A stretch of DNA of 64,000 bases from Streptomyces sp. NBC_00620 (GTDB lineage Bacteria; Actinomycetota; Actinomycetes; Streptomycetales; Streptomycetaceae): positions 2,079,001 through 2,143,000 of the forward strand of contig NZ_JAPENY010000002.1 of NCBI RefSeq assembly GCF_026341825.1. The letters are read 5' to 3'. Of the stretch, positions 43,001-52,456 are shown piece after piece. How positions within the stretch are numbered: position 1 is the first letter of the stretch; each line of letters starts with the position of its first letter. Position numbers and translations under genes: made by a program. The notes below the pieces were generated by a model. That model ran no database searches. It saw only the letters and a list, made by a program, of their open reading frames with translations, and was not told the origin of the DNA.

Positions 43001-43786
43001 GTGAAGATCGCGCTCATGGACTCCGGTACGGGACTACTCGCCGCCGCTGCCGCGGTACGCCGCCTGCGGCCCGACGCCGATCTCATCCTCTCCTCGGACC
43101 CCGGCAGCATGCCCTGGGGACCTCGCACAGCGGAAGACGTGACCGCACGGGCCCTCGCCGTCGCCGAGGCCGCCGCGCAGCACCACCCGGACGCGCTGAT
43201 CGTCGCCTGCAACACCGCCTCCGTGCGCGCCCTGCCCGCCCTGCGCGCCCGTCTGGAGCCGGGGGTGCCCGTCATCGGCACCGTCCCGGCGATCAAACCG
43301 GCCGCGGCCGGCGGCGGACCCGTCGCGATCTGGGCCACGCCCCTCACCACCGGCAGCCCCTACCAGCGGGGTCTCATCCGCGAGTTCGCGGACGGAGTGG
43401 ACGTCACCGAGGTGGCCTGCCCCGGTCTCGCCGAAGCCGTGGAGCACGCGGACCAGGAGGCCGTCGACGCCGCGATCGCCGCGGCCGCCGCTCGCACCCC
43501 CGACGATGTAAGGGCCGTTGTCCTGGGCTGCACCCATTACGAGCTGGTCGCCGACCGCATCCGCGACGCCGTACAGCAGCCGGGCCTGCCGCCGCTCGTC
43601 CTGCATGGCTCCGCCGGAGCGGTCGCCGCCCAGGCGCTGCGCAGGATCGGCGAGGTCCCGGCCCCGGAGGCCCCCGCCGTCGGCTCTCTCACAGTGCTCC
43701 TCAGCGGCCAGGAGGGCGCGCTTCCCGCTGCCGCGCTGGCCTACGAGGAAGGCCGCCTCCTGTCCGCGGTCACCCCCGCGCGTTGA
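43001..43786 (+). CDS. Aspartate/glutamate racemase family protein (MurI-like)
   Basis: The 261-residue protein starts at GTG 43001, giving VKIALMDSGTG. It has both catalytic cysteines of glutamate racemase: ALIVACNTASV and VVLGCTHYELV, plus the SDPGSMPWG segment where MurI has the D-Ala/Glu loop (typically PYG). It is likely a second, divergent glutamate racemase or an amino-acid racemase, because Streptomyces has a canonical MurI elsewhere. Monocistronic. Confidence 0.85.
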   Translation: MKIALMDSGTGLLAAAAAVRRLRPDADLILSSDPGSMPWGPRTAEDVTARALAVAEAAAQHHPDALIVACNTASVRALPALRARLEPGVPVIGTVPAIKPAAAGGGPVAIWATPLTTGSPYQRGLIREFADGVDVTEVACPGLAEAVEHADQEAVDAAIAAAAARTPDDVRAVVLGCTHYELVADRIRDAVQQPGLPPLVLHGSAGAVAAQALRRIGEVPAPEAPAVGSLTVLLSGQEGALPAAALAYEEGRLLSAVTPAR

Positions 43787-43927
43787 CCGTCGGTCACCGG
43801 TGAACACCCTCGGTTCGGACACCCTCGGTCACGAAACGGACGCCTTGCGTACGAAGAATGTCCACCCGGAGCAGTAACGCTCCGCAACCCGGTGCCCGCA
43901 GTGCGGAACCTGAGTAGTCTCATTGCC

Positions 43928-44473
43928 ATGAGGGACCACCCCCACGGCAAAAAGACCTCGCACCCGGCCATCTGGACAGGGCGCGCGACCAACCGTGTCC
44001 AGTGGCTGCCCGCGCTCGGCGGGGCCGCGTGCATCGCGCTCGGCATCGAGCTGGCCGTCGACTCCGCGTGGACGTCGGGCAGTGCCCCGCTAGTCATGTC
44101 CGTCGTCGGCTGCATCGCGGCAGGACTGCTGATCCTTTTCGGCACGCTCGCATTCGTGCATGTCGCCGTGAAGGTCGACAAGGACTCCCTCGAAGTGCGC
44201 TGCGGCCACATAGGGCTGCCGCGTCGCCGCATCCCGCTCTCGAACGTCGTCGGCGCCGATTTCGCGCCCTCGGTCACCCCCCGCCAGTGGGGCGGCTGGG
44301 GCTACCGCTGGCGGCCCGAGATGGGGACCGCGGTCATCGTCCGGCGTGGCGAGGGCGTGGTGCTCCTCCTCGGGGACGGCCATACGTTCACGATCACGGT
44401 GGACAACGCGGAGGCGGCCGTACGGATCATCCGCGACCACCTGCGCGCGACCACGCCAGGCACGGCGCTCTGA
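43928..44473 (+). CDS. Membrane protein with PH-like domain (DUF3093-like)
   Basis: The 181-residue protein has two helices (about 28-48 and 60-82) and a C-terminal beta-rich domain (VHVAVKVDKDSLEVRCGHIGLPRRRIPL, in part; PSVTPRQWGGWGYRW; GTAVIVRRGEGVVLLL), the bacterial PH-like layout. TAGTCT ends 7 nt before the ATG, again suggesting a leaderless mRNA. Function unknown. Confidence 0.75.
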   Translation: MRDHPHGKKTSHPAIWTGRATNRVQWLPALGGAACIALGIELAVDSAWTSGSAPLVMSVVGCIAAGLLILFGTLAFVHVAVKVDKDSLEVRCGHIGLPRRRIPLSNVVGADFAPSVTPRQWGGWGYRWRPEMGTAVIVRRGEGVVLLLGDGHTFTITVDNAEAAVRIIRDHLRATTPGTAL

Positions 44474-44497
44474 CCCAGCCCCCTGTCCTACGGCTGA

Positions 44498-45598
44498 TCA
44501 GTCCCCTGCGTCGCGGCTGAAGGCGGTTGCCGGGGGCACTCCACCCGTGTCGACGATGAGCTCCGGCACCTCCTCGGACAGCGGTCGTGACGTGGCGAAC
44601 CCGGCCAGCAGCCCCGCGCCGGCCGTCACCGTGGTGAAGCTGAGGGCGTTGCCGACCGACGCGACGACGGCCAGAGCGGTCAGGGCCGCGCCCGCCGTGA
44701 GTGCGATCGGTGTGGGACGCCGCGTGCGCCACAGGGCGTACAGGACCCAGCAGAACACCGCCGCGAGGAGTGCCACGCCGATCACGCCCTGCTCGGCCGC
44801 CTGCTGCAGAGGCGCGGAGTGGGGCTTGCCGTCGGGCAACAGCGACTGCGTGACCGTCGGGCCGAGTTCCCCGTAGCGCCCGGGGCCGGCGCCAAGAGCC
44901 GGATACTCGCGGGCCAGGTGCAGCGCGTCGCGCCAGAGCAGGACCCGGTGCTGGGTGAGTGGCCCTTCCAAAGCGGCGGTCAGGCCGTCCGGCAGCACGT
45001 TCTCGGCTATCGCCCAGGTCGTTCCCGTCACCAGGGCGGTGGTGAGCGCGAGGCCGGCCAGTCCCAGGGCACGGCGGCGCATGCGGGCGGCGGCGAGGGA
45101 GCACAACAGCACCCCCGTGCACAAGACGACTCCCGTGGTCGACCCCAGCACCGCCGCGGTCACCACGATCCCGGCGGCCAGCAGCCGCAGTGCGAAGCGC
45201 AGCACCAGCGGGCGGGCGGCCCAGGCCGCGCAGCAGGCGGCTCCGGCGGAGAGGATCAGCAGCGCGGCCGTGGCGCCGCTGTGTCCGAGCGGCGAGGTGA
45301 TCTGCGGGCCGGGAGTGGTGTGCGGGGCGGTGACCGCGAGGCCGAGTCCGGCGAGCGCGCCCGCGCAGGGCGCTGCGACCGGCAGCAGAGCCCCGAGGAT
45401 CCGTCCCGAGGCGTAACCGGCTGCCACGGCGAGTATCGCCAGGAGTACGCCCTCGGGTCGGCCGTCGTGCGCGCCCGCCGTGACCAAGGACCAGATCGCG
45501 CACGCCGCGAGCACGATCACGCCCGCGACGTCGGATGCGTTGCGTCTGTCGCCCGCGGCCGCGGGATCGGCCGCAGAAGTCATCCTCGTGGACCCCAC
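44498..45598 (-). CDS. O-antigen ligase/polymerase-like membrane protein
   Basis: This 366-residue protein has about ten hydrophobic helices and the Wzy/WaaL loop: LLWRDALHLAREYPALGAGPGRYGEL followed by KPHSAPLQQAAEQGVIGV (both in part the family signature, with Arg, Pro-His and Gln conserved). Such enzymes join polysaccharide units outside the membrane. The start is ambiguous between GTG 45598, used here, and ATG 45583. Alone, with no sugar cluster nearby. Confidence 0.78.
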   Translation of the reverse strand: MGSTRMTSAADPAAAGDRRNASDVAGVIVLAACAIWSLVTAGAHDGRPEGVLLAILAVAAGYASGRILGALLPVAAPCAGALAGLGLAVTAPHTTPGPQITSPLGHSGATAALLILSAGAACCAAWAARPLVLRFALRLLAAGIVVTAAVLGSTTGVVLCTGVLLCSLAAARMRRRALGLAGLALTTALVTGTTWAIAENVLPDGLTAALEGPLTQHRVLLWRDALHLAREYPALGAGPGRYGELGPTVTQSLLPDGKPHSAPLQQAAEQGVIGVALLAAVFCWVLYALWRTRRPTPIALTAGAALTALAVVASVGNALSFTTVTAGAGLLAGFATSRPLSEEVPELIVDTGGVPPATAFSRDAGD

Positions 45599-45823
45599 CC
45601 CGTCGCCCCCCGACTGTGACGGGCCCCGGCCGTCGAGGCCGCTTCCGGCCGCACGTCAGAGGCTCGGGCACACCGTAACGGGTGATGCGCCAGTTTGTGG
45701 ACAAGTTGCGCAGGAACGTTGCGGCAGATGCGAGGGGGGAGCGCTCCGCCGGGCCGCGGTTTTCCGCCGGGCCGTCGGCTCCCACGGGATGGACCGCACT
45801 GTCGGTGCCCAGGTCACGCGCCG

Positions 45824-45829
45824 TACACT
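45824..45829 (+). promoter_or_regulatory. -10 of leaderless lnt
   Basis: TACACT ends 6 nt before the GTG at 45836. Confidence 0.4.
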
Positions 45830-45835
45830 CCCGGA

Positions 45836-47449
45836 GTGACCGCCACCGCGACATCCGTAGACGAGCCGGAGCAGCTCGAACCCCAGGCCGCGCCCGAATC
45901 GCGTGGGGCCAGACTCGCCCGCCGTCTCGTTCCGGCCGCCTCCGCGGTGCTCTCCGGCGTGCTGCTGTACGTCAGTTTCCCGCCGCGCACTCTGTGGTGG
46001 CTTGCCCTTCCGGCCTTCGCGATCTTCGCCTGGACGCTGCGCGGACGCACCTGGAAGGCGGGTCTCGGGCTCGGCTATCTGTTCGGCCTCGGATTCCTGC
46101 TGCCGCTGCTCGTGTGGACCGGTGTCGAGGTCGGCCCCGGGCCGTGGATCGCTCTCGTCATCGCGGAGTCGGTGTTCGTCGCACTCGTCGGCGCGGGTAT
46201 CACGGCCGTCTCCCGGCTGCCGGGCTGGCCCCTGTGGGCGGCGACGCTGTGGATCGCGGGCGAGGCGGCACGCGCGCGCGTGCCGTTCGGCGGGTTCCCC
46301 TGGGGGAAGATCGCCTTCGGGCAGGCGGACGGTGTCTTCCTTCCGCTCGCCGCGGTGGGCGGCACTCCGGTGCTCGGCTTCGCGGTCGTGCTCTGTGGCT
46401 TCGGGCTGTACGACGTCGTGCGCCTGGTTCTCGAAGGCCGCCGCACCCGGGTAGTGCGGCGCGGTGCCGCCGCGGTGGCACTGCTCAGCGTCGTCGTCCC
46501 CGTGGCGGGAGCGCTCGCAGCGCGGTCGCTGGTGAGTGACAAGGCCGAGGACGGCACGGCGACCGTCGCGGTCATCCAGGGCAATGTGCCGCGTGCGGGG
46601 CTGGAGTTCAACGCCCAGCGGCGTGCCGTGCTCGACTACCACGCGCGGGAGACCGAGCGGCTTGCCGCCGAGGTCAAGGCGGGCAAGGTCGCCCAGCCCG
46701 ACTTCGTGCTGTGGCCGGAGAACTCCTCGGACATCGACCCGTTCACCAACCCCGACGCGCGCGCCGTGATCGACGCAGCGGCCAAGGCGATCGACGCCCC
46801 CATCTCGGTCGGCGGTGTCGTCGAGCGGGACGGCAAGCTCTACAACGAGCAGATCCTCTGGGACCCGGACAAGGGCGCGGTCGACACCTACGACAAGCGG
46901 CAGGTCCAGCCCTTCGGCGAGTACCTCCCGCTGCGTTCGCTCATCGGGGCCATCAACAGCAACTGGACGTCCATGGTCAGCCAGGACTTCAGCCGCGGCA
47001 CCAAGGCGGGCGTGTTCACCATGGACGGCACCAAGGTCGGCCTCGCCACCTGCTACGAGGCCGCCTTCGACTGGGCCGTGCGGGACACCGTCACGGACGG
47101 CGCCCAGATGATCTCGGTGCCCAGCAACAACGCGACCTTCGACCGCAGCGAGATGACCTACCAGCAGCTCGCCATGTCCCGCGTCCGCGCAGTGGAGCAC
47201 AGCCGCACCGTCACGGTGCCGGTGACCAGCGGCGTCAGCGCCGTCATCATGCCGGACGGGAAGATCACCCAGAAGACCGGGATGTTCGTGGCGGACTCGC
47301 TCGTCCAGAAGGTGCCGCTGCGCTCCTCGGAGACCCCTGCCACGCGGCTCGGGATCCTTCCCGAGATGCTCCTGGTGCTGATCGCGGCCGGCGGGCTCGG
47401 CTGGGCGGTGGCGACGACGGTGCGCGGACGACGCGACAACAGTGTTTAG
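45836..47449 (+). CDS. lnt: Apolipoprotein N-acyltransferase
   Basis: The 537-residue protein has an N-terminal membrane domain of about six helices and a nitrilase-like catalytic domain (about 235-490) with the triad Glu295 (LWPENSSD), Lys354 (YDKRQVQPFGEYLP) and Cys406 (GLATCYEAAFD), plus a C-terminal helix. It adds the third acyl chain to lipoproteins after Lgt and LspA act. Streptomyces carry Lnt homologues although diderm-type triacylation was long thought absent from Gram-positives. Confidence 0.93.
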   Translation: MTATATSVDEPEQLEPQAAPESRGARLARRLVPAASAVLSGVLLYVSFPPRTLWWLALPAFAIFAWTLRGRTWKAGLGLGYLFGLGFLLPLLVWTGVEVGPGPWIALVIAESVFVALVGAGITAVSRLPGWPLWAATLWIAGEAARARVPFGGFPWGKIAFGQADGVFLPLAAVGGTPVLGFAVVLCGFGLYDVVRLVLEGRRTRVVRRGAAAVALLSVVVPVAGALAARSLVSDKAEDGTATVAVIQGNVPRAGLEFNAQRRAVLDYHARETERLAAEVKAGKVAQPDFVLWPENSSDIDPFTNPDARAVIDAAAKAIDAPISVGGVVERDGKLYNEQILWDPDKGAVDTYDKRQVQPFGEYLPLRSLIGAINSNWTSMVSQDFSRGTKAGVFTMDGTKVGLATCYEAAFDWAVRDTVTDGAQMISVPSNNATFDRSEMTYQQLAMSRVRAVEHSRTVTVPVTSGVSAVIMPDGKITQKTGMFVADSLVQKVPLRSSETPATRLGILPEMLLVLIAAGGLGWAVATTVRGRRDNSV

Positions 47450-47492
47450 CGTGGCGTTCCCGGACCGCAACGGAGCTGCCGAACAGGGCCGT

Positions 47493-47498
47493 TAGGGT
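47493..47498 (+). promoter_or_regulatory. -10 (TAGGGT) of leaderless NUDIX gene
   Basis: TAGGGT ends 6 nt before the ATG at 47505; the stretch TAGGGTCGA is shared with the next gene's promoter. Confidence 0.45.
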
Positions 47499-47504
47499 CG
47501 ATGC

Positions 47505-47978
47505 ATGGCTACTCCTGACTTCATCCACACGATCCGGGCCACCGCCGGCCACCAGCTGCTCTGGCTGCCCGGAGTCACCGCCATCGTCTTCGACGACGCG
47601 GGCAGAGTGCTGCTGGGGCGCCGCTCCGACACACGCAAGTGGTCGGTGATCGGTGGCATCCCCGACCCGGGGGAGCAGCCCGCTGCCGCAGCGGTGCGGG
47701 AGGTCTTCGAGGAGACGGCGGTGCGATGCGTCGTCGAGCGGGTCGTGCTCGTGCAGGCCCTTGCGCCGGTGACCTACGGGAACGGCGACATCTGTCAGTA
47801 CATGGACACCACGTTCCGGTGCCGGGCTGTCGGCGGTGAGGCGCGTGTCAACGACGACGAGTCACTGGACGTCGGCTGGTTCGACGTGGACGCCCTGCCG
47901 GAGCTGAACGAGTTCTGCCAGCTTCGGATCAAGCAGGCACTGTCCGACGCACCCACATGGTTTGACCCTACGACCTGA
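47505..47978 (+). CDS. NUDIX hydrolase
   Basis: The 157-residue protein carries a complete NUDIX box, GGIPDPGEQPAAAAVREVFE with ETAV after it (Gx5Ex7REUxEExGU with Ala for the last Gly), and CQYMDTTFRC in the nucleotide-facing sheet. It hydrolyses a nucleoside diphosphate linked to another moiety; the substrate is not deducible. There is no ribosome site. It sits between lnt and the SDR gene on the same strand. Confidence 0.92.
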   Translation: MATPDFIHTIRATAGHQLLWLPGVTAIVFDDAGRVLLGRRSDTRKWSVIGGIPDPGEQPAAAAVREVFEETAVRCVVERVVLVQALAPVTYGNGDICQYMDTTFRCRAVGGEARVNDDESLDVGWFDVDALPELNEFCQLRIKQALSDAPTWFDPTT

Positions 47979-48026
47979 GTGTGAAGTGTGTGGGGTGACC
48001 ACATCGGTTGGGGCCTGGGCGCTGCT

Positions 48027-48032
48027 TAGGGT
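48027..48032 (+). promoter_or_regulatory. -10 (TAGGGT) of leaderless SDR gene
   Basis: TAGGGT ends 6 nt before the ATG at 48039, the same element and spacing as for the NUDIX gene. Confidence 0.45.
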
Positions 48033-48038
48033 CGAGAC

Positions 48039-48839
48039 ATGACCTCGCCCAGCCCCCACCCGGGAACCCCAGCCTCCGCACTCGACCACGGTGGCCGTAC
48101 CGCGCTCGTCACCGGTGCCGCCGGCGGTATCGGCCGTGCCTGCGCGCTGCGGCTCGCCGCCGCCGGGGCCAAGGTGAAAGCGGTCGACCGGGACGCCGCG
48201 GGTCTGAACACGCTCGCCGACCTGGCCCAGGGCCTCGCAGGCACCGTCGAGCCGCACGTCCTCGACCTCACCGACCTCGACGCGGCGGAGCAGGCCGCCG
48301 AGGGCACCGACATCCTCGTGAACAACGCCGGGCTGCAACTGGTCCGCCCCATCGAGGAGTTCCCGCCCGACGTCTTCCACACCGTGCTCACCGTGATGCT
48401 GGAGGCACCGTTCCGGCTCATCCGCGGCGCGCTGCCTCATATGTACGGGCAGGGGTGGGGCCGCATCGTCAATGTGTCGTCCGTCCATGGACTGCGCGCA
48501 TCGGCGTTCAAGTCGGCGTATGTAGCCGCAAAACATGGCCTGGAAGGGCTCTCCAAGACCGCCGCCCTGGAAGGCGCCCCCCATGGGGTCACCTCGAACT
48601 GTGTGAACCCCGCCTATGTGCGTACCCCCCTGGTCGAGAAGCAGCTCGCCGACCAGGCAGCCGCGCACGGGATCCCGGAGGAGCGGGTACTCGCCGAAGT
48701 ACTGCTCCAGGACAGCGCGGTCAAGCGCCTCATCGAACCGGAGGAGGTCGCCGAGGCGGTCGCGTATCTGTGCGGTCCGCAGGCGTCGTTCATCACCGGC
48801 ACCTCGTTGGCGCTGGACGGCGGCTGGACCGCTCACTGA
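48039..48839 (+). CDS. Short-chain dehydrogenase, 3-hydroxybutyrate dehydrogenase-like
   Basis: The 266-residue SDR has ALVTGAAGGIGRACALRLA (NAD motif), LVNNAGLQLVRPIEEF, active-site Ser-Tyr-Lys in VSSVHGLRASAFKSAYVAAKHGLEG (shown in part) and a C-terminal FITGTSLALDGGWTAH. AVDRD after strand 2 favours NAD over NADP. The LQ-V-PIEEFP and SVHG-ASAFKSAYVAAKHG text matches 3-hydroxybutyrate dehydrogenases. Together with the PucR regulator and the MHS transporter it may form a hydroxybutyrate-utilisation set. Confidence 0.9.
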   Translation: MTSPSPHPGTPASALDHGGRTALVTGAAGGIGRACALRLAAAGAKVKAVDRDAAGLNTLADLAQGLAGTVEPHVLDLTDLDAAEQAAEGTDILVNNAGLQLVRPIEEFPPDVFHTVLTVMLEAPFRLIRGALPHMYGQGWGRIVNVSSVHGLRASAFKSAYVAAKHGLEGLSKTAALEGAPHGVTSNCVNPAYVRTPLVEKQLADQAAAHGIPEERVLAEVLLQDSAVKRLIEPEEVAEAVAYLCGPQASFITGTSLALDGGWTAH

Positions 48840-48915
48840 GCGGGTGCGACGGGTGCCTATCGTGAGTTATCCACAGGCCGGCGGCGCCGATCCGCCGATG
48901 GGTGATCCTGGGAGC

Positions 48916-50853
48916 ATGTCCCGCGATCACACGCAGTCCGCCGAGCCCGCCGCCGACAGCGCCGAGGCGCCGTTTCTGGAGCTGCTGGCCAGAGGCGCGT
49001 CCGCCGACGCGTACGAGCAGCCCGTACTGCTCGCCCGCGCCGAGGGCCGCCCGCCCGAGCGCGTCGCCGCCCTCGAACAGGCAAAACTGCTCGCGCTGCG
49101 CGTGCGCTCGGAGATAGAGGGACGGCGCCGCCGCGAGGCGGAGCTCTCCGCGCTCTTCGAGACCGCCCACGATCTGGCGGGCCTGCGCGATCTCGACGCC
49201 GTGCTGCAGGCGATCGTGCAGCGGGCCCGGTCACTGCTCGGCACCGACGTCGCGTATCTCAGCCTGAACGACGAGGGCAGGGGCGACACCTATATGAGAG
49301 TCACCGAGGGCTCCGTCGCCGCGCGCTTCCAGCAGTTGCGGCTCGGCATGGGCGAAGGGCTCGGCGGGCTCGTCGCGCAGACAGCCCGCCCCTATGTCAC
49401 CGACGACTACTTCAAGGACGAGCGGTTCCAGCACACCCGGACCATCGACGCGGGCGTACGGGACGAAGGCCTGGTCGCGATCCTCGGTGTGCCTCTCATG
49501 ATCGGGCCCCAGGTCATCGGCGTGCTGTTCGCCGCGGACCGCCGCGCACGGGTCTTCGAGCGGGAGCAGATCGCCCTCCTCGGTTCGTTCGCGGCCCTCG
49601 CCGCCGCGGCCATCGACACGGCGAACTGGCTCACGGAGACCCGCTCGGCCCTCGACCGGCTGGGCCGCGCCAACGAGATCATCCGCGACCGCAGCGGAGT
49701 GATCGAGCGCGCGTCCGACGTCCACGACCGGCTCGCCGAACTCGTGCTGCGCGGCGGCGGAGTCCATGACGTGGCCGCCGCGGTGTCCGAAGTCCTCGAC
49801 GGCACCGTCGAGTTCACCGAGTCCGGTGCCGCACCCGCCGCCGCCCTGGAGACATCCCGGGCCGAGGGTCACGCGGTGCGACACGGGTACGACTGGGTCG
49901 CCGCCGTGGCGGCCGGAGGCGAGCTGCTCGGCGCCCTGGTGCTGCGCGGCCATCCGGGACTCGACCCCGTCGACCAACGCACCCTGGAACGCGCCGCGAT
50001 GGTCACTTCACTCCTGCTGCTCGCAAGACGCTCGGCCTCGGAGGCCGAACAGCGCGTCCGCGGCGAGCTGTTGGACGACCTCCTGGACGCCCGCGACCGC
50101 GACCCGCGCCTGTTGCGCGAGCGTGCCGCCCGACTGCGCGCCGATCTCGACGGCACCCATGTGGTGCTGGCCGCCCGGCTCGAGGCACCGGCCGCCGACG
50201 CCGACCAGGAGGCGGCCGCCCGCAGACGCCTGTGGTCCGCCGCCTCCCATCTGGCCACCACCCGGCACGGACTCGCCGCGGCCCGCGACGGCGGCACCGT
50301 CCTGCTGCTGCCCCTCCGCCCCGGCGACACCGCGACGGACCTGGCCCGTCGCACGGCCAAGCACCTGGGCACCGCCGTGCACGAGAAGGTCACCGTCGGC
50401 GCCTCCGCGCCCGTCGAGCAGCTCGTCCAGCAACTCGCCGCCCGCCCGGGTGCCGTGGCCGCGGCCTATGCAGAGGGACAGCGCTGCCTGGACGCTCTGC
50501 GCCTGCTCGGCCGTGCCGGAGACGGCGCCGCCGCCGAGGACTTCGGGTTCCTGGGGCTGCTGCTCGCCGGCGACCGCGACATCTCCGGCTTCGTCGACCG
50601 CACCGTCGGCCAGGTCGTCGCGTACGACGAACGACGCGGTACCGACCTGCTGCGCACCCTCGACGCGTACTTCGCGTGCGGCATGAGTCCGGCACGGACC
50701 AAGGACGACCTGCATGTGCACGTGAACACGGTCGCGCAGCGGCTGGAGCGCGTGGGCCGGCTGCTCGGGGACGACTGGCAGAGCCCGGCCCGCGCCCTGG
50801 AGATCCAACTCGCCCTGCGACTGCACCGGTTGTCGTCCACCGCACCACACTGA
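48916..50853 (+). CDS. GAF domain PucR/CdaR-type transcriptional regulator
   Basis: The 645-residue protein has an N-terminal helical region with a possible coiled coil (residues 45-80), a GAF domain (about 80-235; FETAHDLAGLRDLDAVLQAIV, LGVPLMIGPQVIGVLF), a middle CdaR-like domain and a C-terminal PucR HTH (about 585-640; CGMSPARTKDDLHVHVNTVAQRLERVGRLL, in part). Such proteins activate catabolic genes. It lies 76 bp after the hydroxybutyrate dehydrogenase-like gene and convergent to the MHS transporter, its likely targets. Confidence 0.9.
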   Translation: MSRDHTQSAEPAADSAEAPFLELLARGASADAYEQPVLLARAEGRPPERVAALEQAKLLALRVRSEIEGRRRREAELSALFETAHDLAGLRDLDAVLQAIVQRARSLLGTDVAYLSLNDEGRGDTYMRVTEGSVAARFQQLRLGMGEGLGGLVAQTARPYVTDDYFKDERFQHTRTIDAGVRDEGLVAILGVPLMIGPQVIGVLFAADRRARVFEREQIALLGSFAALAAAAIDTANWLTETRSALDRLGRANEIIRDRSGVIERASDVHDRLAELVLRGGGVHDVAAAVSEVLDGTVEFTESGAAPAAALETSRAEGHAVRHGYDWVAAVAAGGELLGALVLRGHPGLDPVDQRTLERAAMVTSLLLLARRSASEAEQRVRGELLDDLLDARDRDPRLLRERAARLRADLDGTHVVLAARLEAPAADADQEAAARRRLWSAASHLATTRHGLAAARDGGTVLLLPLRPGDTATDLARRTAKHLGTAVHEKVTVGASAPVEQLVQQLAARPGAVAAAYAEGQRCLDALRLLGRAGDGAAAEDFGFLGLLLAGDRDISGFVDRTVGQVVAYDERRGTDLLRTLDAYFACGMSPARTKDDLHVHVNTVAQRLERVGRLLGDDWQSPARALEIQLALRLHRLSSTAPH

Positions 50854-50911
50854 GCCGCACGGCCTCGACCCCCGCACGCACATGGGCGACGGGGGTCGGT
50901 TCGGACGGGGA

Positions 50912-52297
50912 TCACGCCGTACGCGCGTCAACTGCCGGGGCCGTCGTCGGCAACTCCGCGGCGGAGGGCTCCACGTCCGTCAGATCGCGGTGCCGCGTCT
51001 CCTTGGCAACTCCCACCGCGATCAGTGTCACCACGACCGCCCCGATCACGTACAGGGAGATCGGGGTGGAGCTGCCGTAGTCGGACAGCAGCGCGGTCGC
51101 GATGAGGGGTGCGGGCGCGCCCGCCGCGACAGAGGCGAACTGGGCGCCGATGGAGGCGCCGGAGTAGCGCATCCGCGTCGCGAACATCTCGGAGAAGAAG
51201 GCGGCCTGGGGTGCGTACATGGCGCCGTGCAGCACCAGGCCCACGGTGACGGCGAGGACCATGTTCCCGAAACCGCCGGTGTCGATGAGGGAGAAGAACG
51301 GGAACATCCACAGGCCGATGCCCGCGGCGCCCAGCAGATAGACGGGCCTGCGGCCGACCCGGTCCGAGAGAGCGCCCCAGGCGGGGATGACCGCGAAGTG
51401 CACGGCGGACGCGATGAGTACGGCGTTGAGGGCCGTCTGCTTGGACACGCCGGCCGACGTGGTGGCGTACACGAGGATGAAGGCGGTGATCACGTAGTAG
51501 CTGATGTTCTCCGCCATGCGGGCGCCCATCGCGACCAGCACATCACGCCAGTGATGACGCAGCACGGAGACCAGCGGCAGTTTCTCCACGTCGGCCGGCT
51601 GCTCCGCCCTGCGAGCCTGGGCCTGTGCCAACGCCTGCTTGAAAACGGGGGATTCATCGACAGACAGACGTATCCACAAACCGACGATCACCAGGACGCC
51701 GGAGAGCAGGAACGGAATGCGCCAGCCCCAGGAGACGAAGGCGGCGTCCGACAGCGTGGCGGTCAGCAGCGAGAGCACGCCGGTCGCCAGAAGCTGTCCG
51801 GCGGGCGCCCCCGTCTGCGGCCATGAGGCCCAGAATCCGCGCCGTTTCGCGTCACCGTGCTCGGACACCAGCAGCACGGCGCCGCCCCACTCCCCGCCGA
51901 GCGCGAAGCCCTGCACCAGCCGCAGAACGGTGAGCAGCACCGGCGCCGCCGCGCCGATGGTCGCGTGCGTGGGCAGCAGGCCGATCGCGAAGGTGGCCCC
52001 GCCCATCAGCAACAGGCTCAGCACCAGCAGCTTCTTACGGCCGAGCCGGTCGCCGAAGTGCCCGAAGACAAGCGCGCCCAGCGGCCGGGCCGCGAACCCC
52101 ACGGCGTACGTCAGGAAGGACAGCAATGTGCCGACGAGCGGATCGGAGCCGGGGAAGAACAGCTTGTTGAAGACGAGCGCGGCTGCCGAGCCGTAGAGGA
52201 AGAAGTCGTACCACTCGATGGTGGTGCCGATCAGGCTCGCGGCGACGATGCGCTTGAGACTGGCCGGTGGTGGGGGAGCGGTTGCTGTGGAGGCCAT
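50912..52297 (-). CDS. MFS transporter, metabolite:H+ symporter (MHS) family
   Basis: The 461-residue protein from ATG 52297 (GGAAGTG upstream) has twelve helices and MHS landmarks: SLIGTTIEWYDFFLYGSAAALVF (start of TM1), GDRLGRKK, GFALGGEWGGAVLLVSE, and SDRVGRRPVYL in the second half. The family takes up organic acids and osmolytes with protons (ShiA, ProP, KgtP). Its link to the SDR and PucR genes suggests 3-hydroxybutyrate or a similar acid. Confidence 0.9.
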   Translation of the reverse strand: MASTATAPPPPASLKRIVAASLIGTTIEWYDFFLYGSAAALVFNKLFFPGSDPLVGTLLSFLTYAVGFAARPLGALVFGHFGDRLGRKKLLVLSLLLMGGATFAIGLLPTHATIGAAAPVLLTVLRLVQGFALGGEWGGAVLLVSEHGDAKRRGFWASWPQTGAPAGQLLATGVLSLLTATLSDAAFVSWGWRIPFLLSGVLVIVGLWIRLSVDESPVFKQALAQAQARRAEQPADVEKLPLVSVLRHHWRDVLVAMGARMAENISYYVITAFILVYATTSAGVSKQTALNAVLIASAVHFAVIPAWGALSDRVGRRPVYLLGAAGIGLWMFPFFSLIDTGGFGNMVLAVTVGLVLHGAMYAPQAAFFSEMFATRMRYSGASIGAQFASVAAGAPAPLIATALLSDYGSSTPISLYVIGAVVVTLIAVGVAKETRHRDLTDVEPSAAELPTTAPAVDARTA

Positions 52298-52456
52298 GTG
52301 CACCACTTCCAGGCGTTGGGCGGGGACGTGTACGTACCGGCACAACGTAGAAAGCAGCACGTCAACGGCACATGTGGTGGGACAACATAGTTCCGGGGCC
52401 GAGTGTGCGTGTTTCACCCACGTCCGCGTCGCGCAACGCGAACGTGAGCCGGTTGC

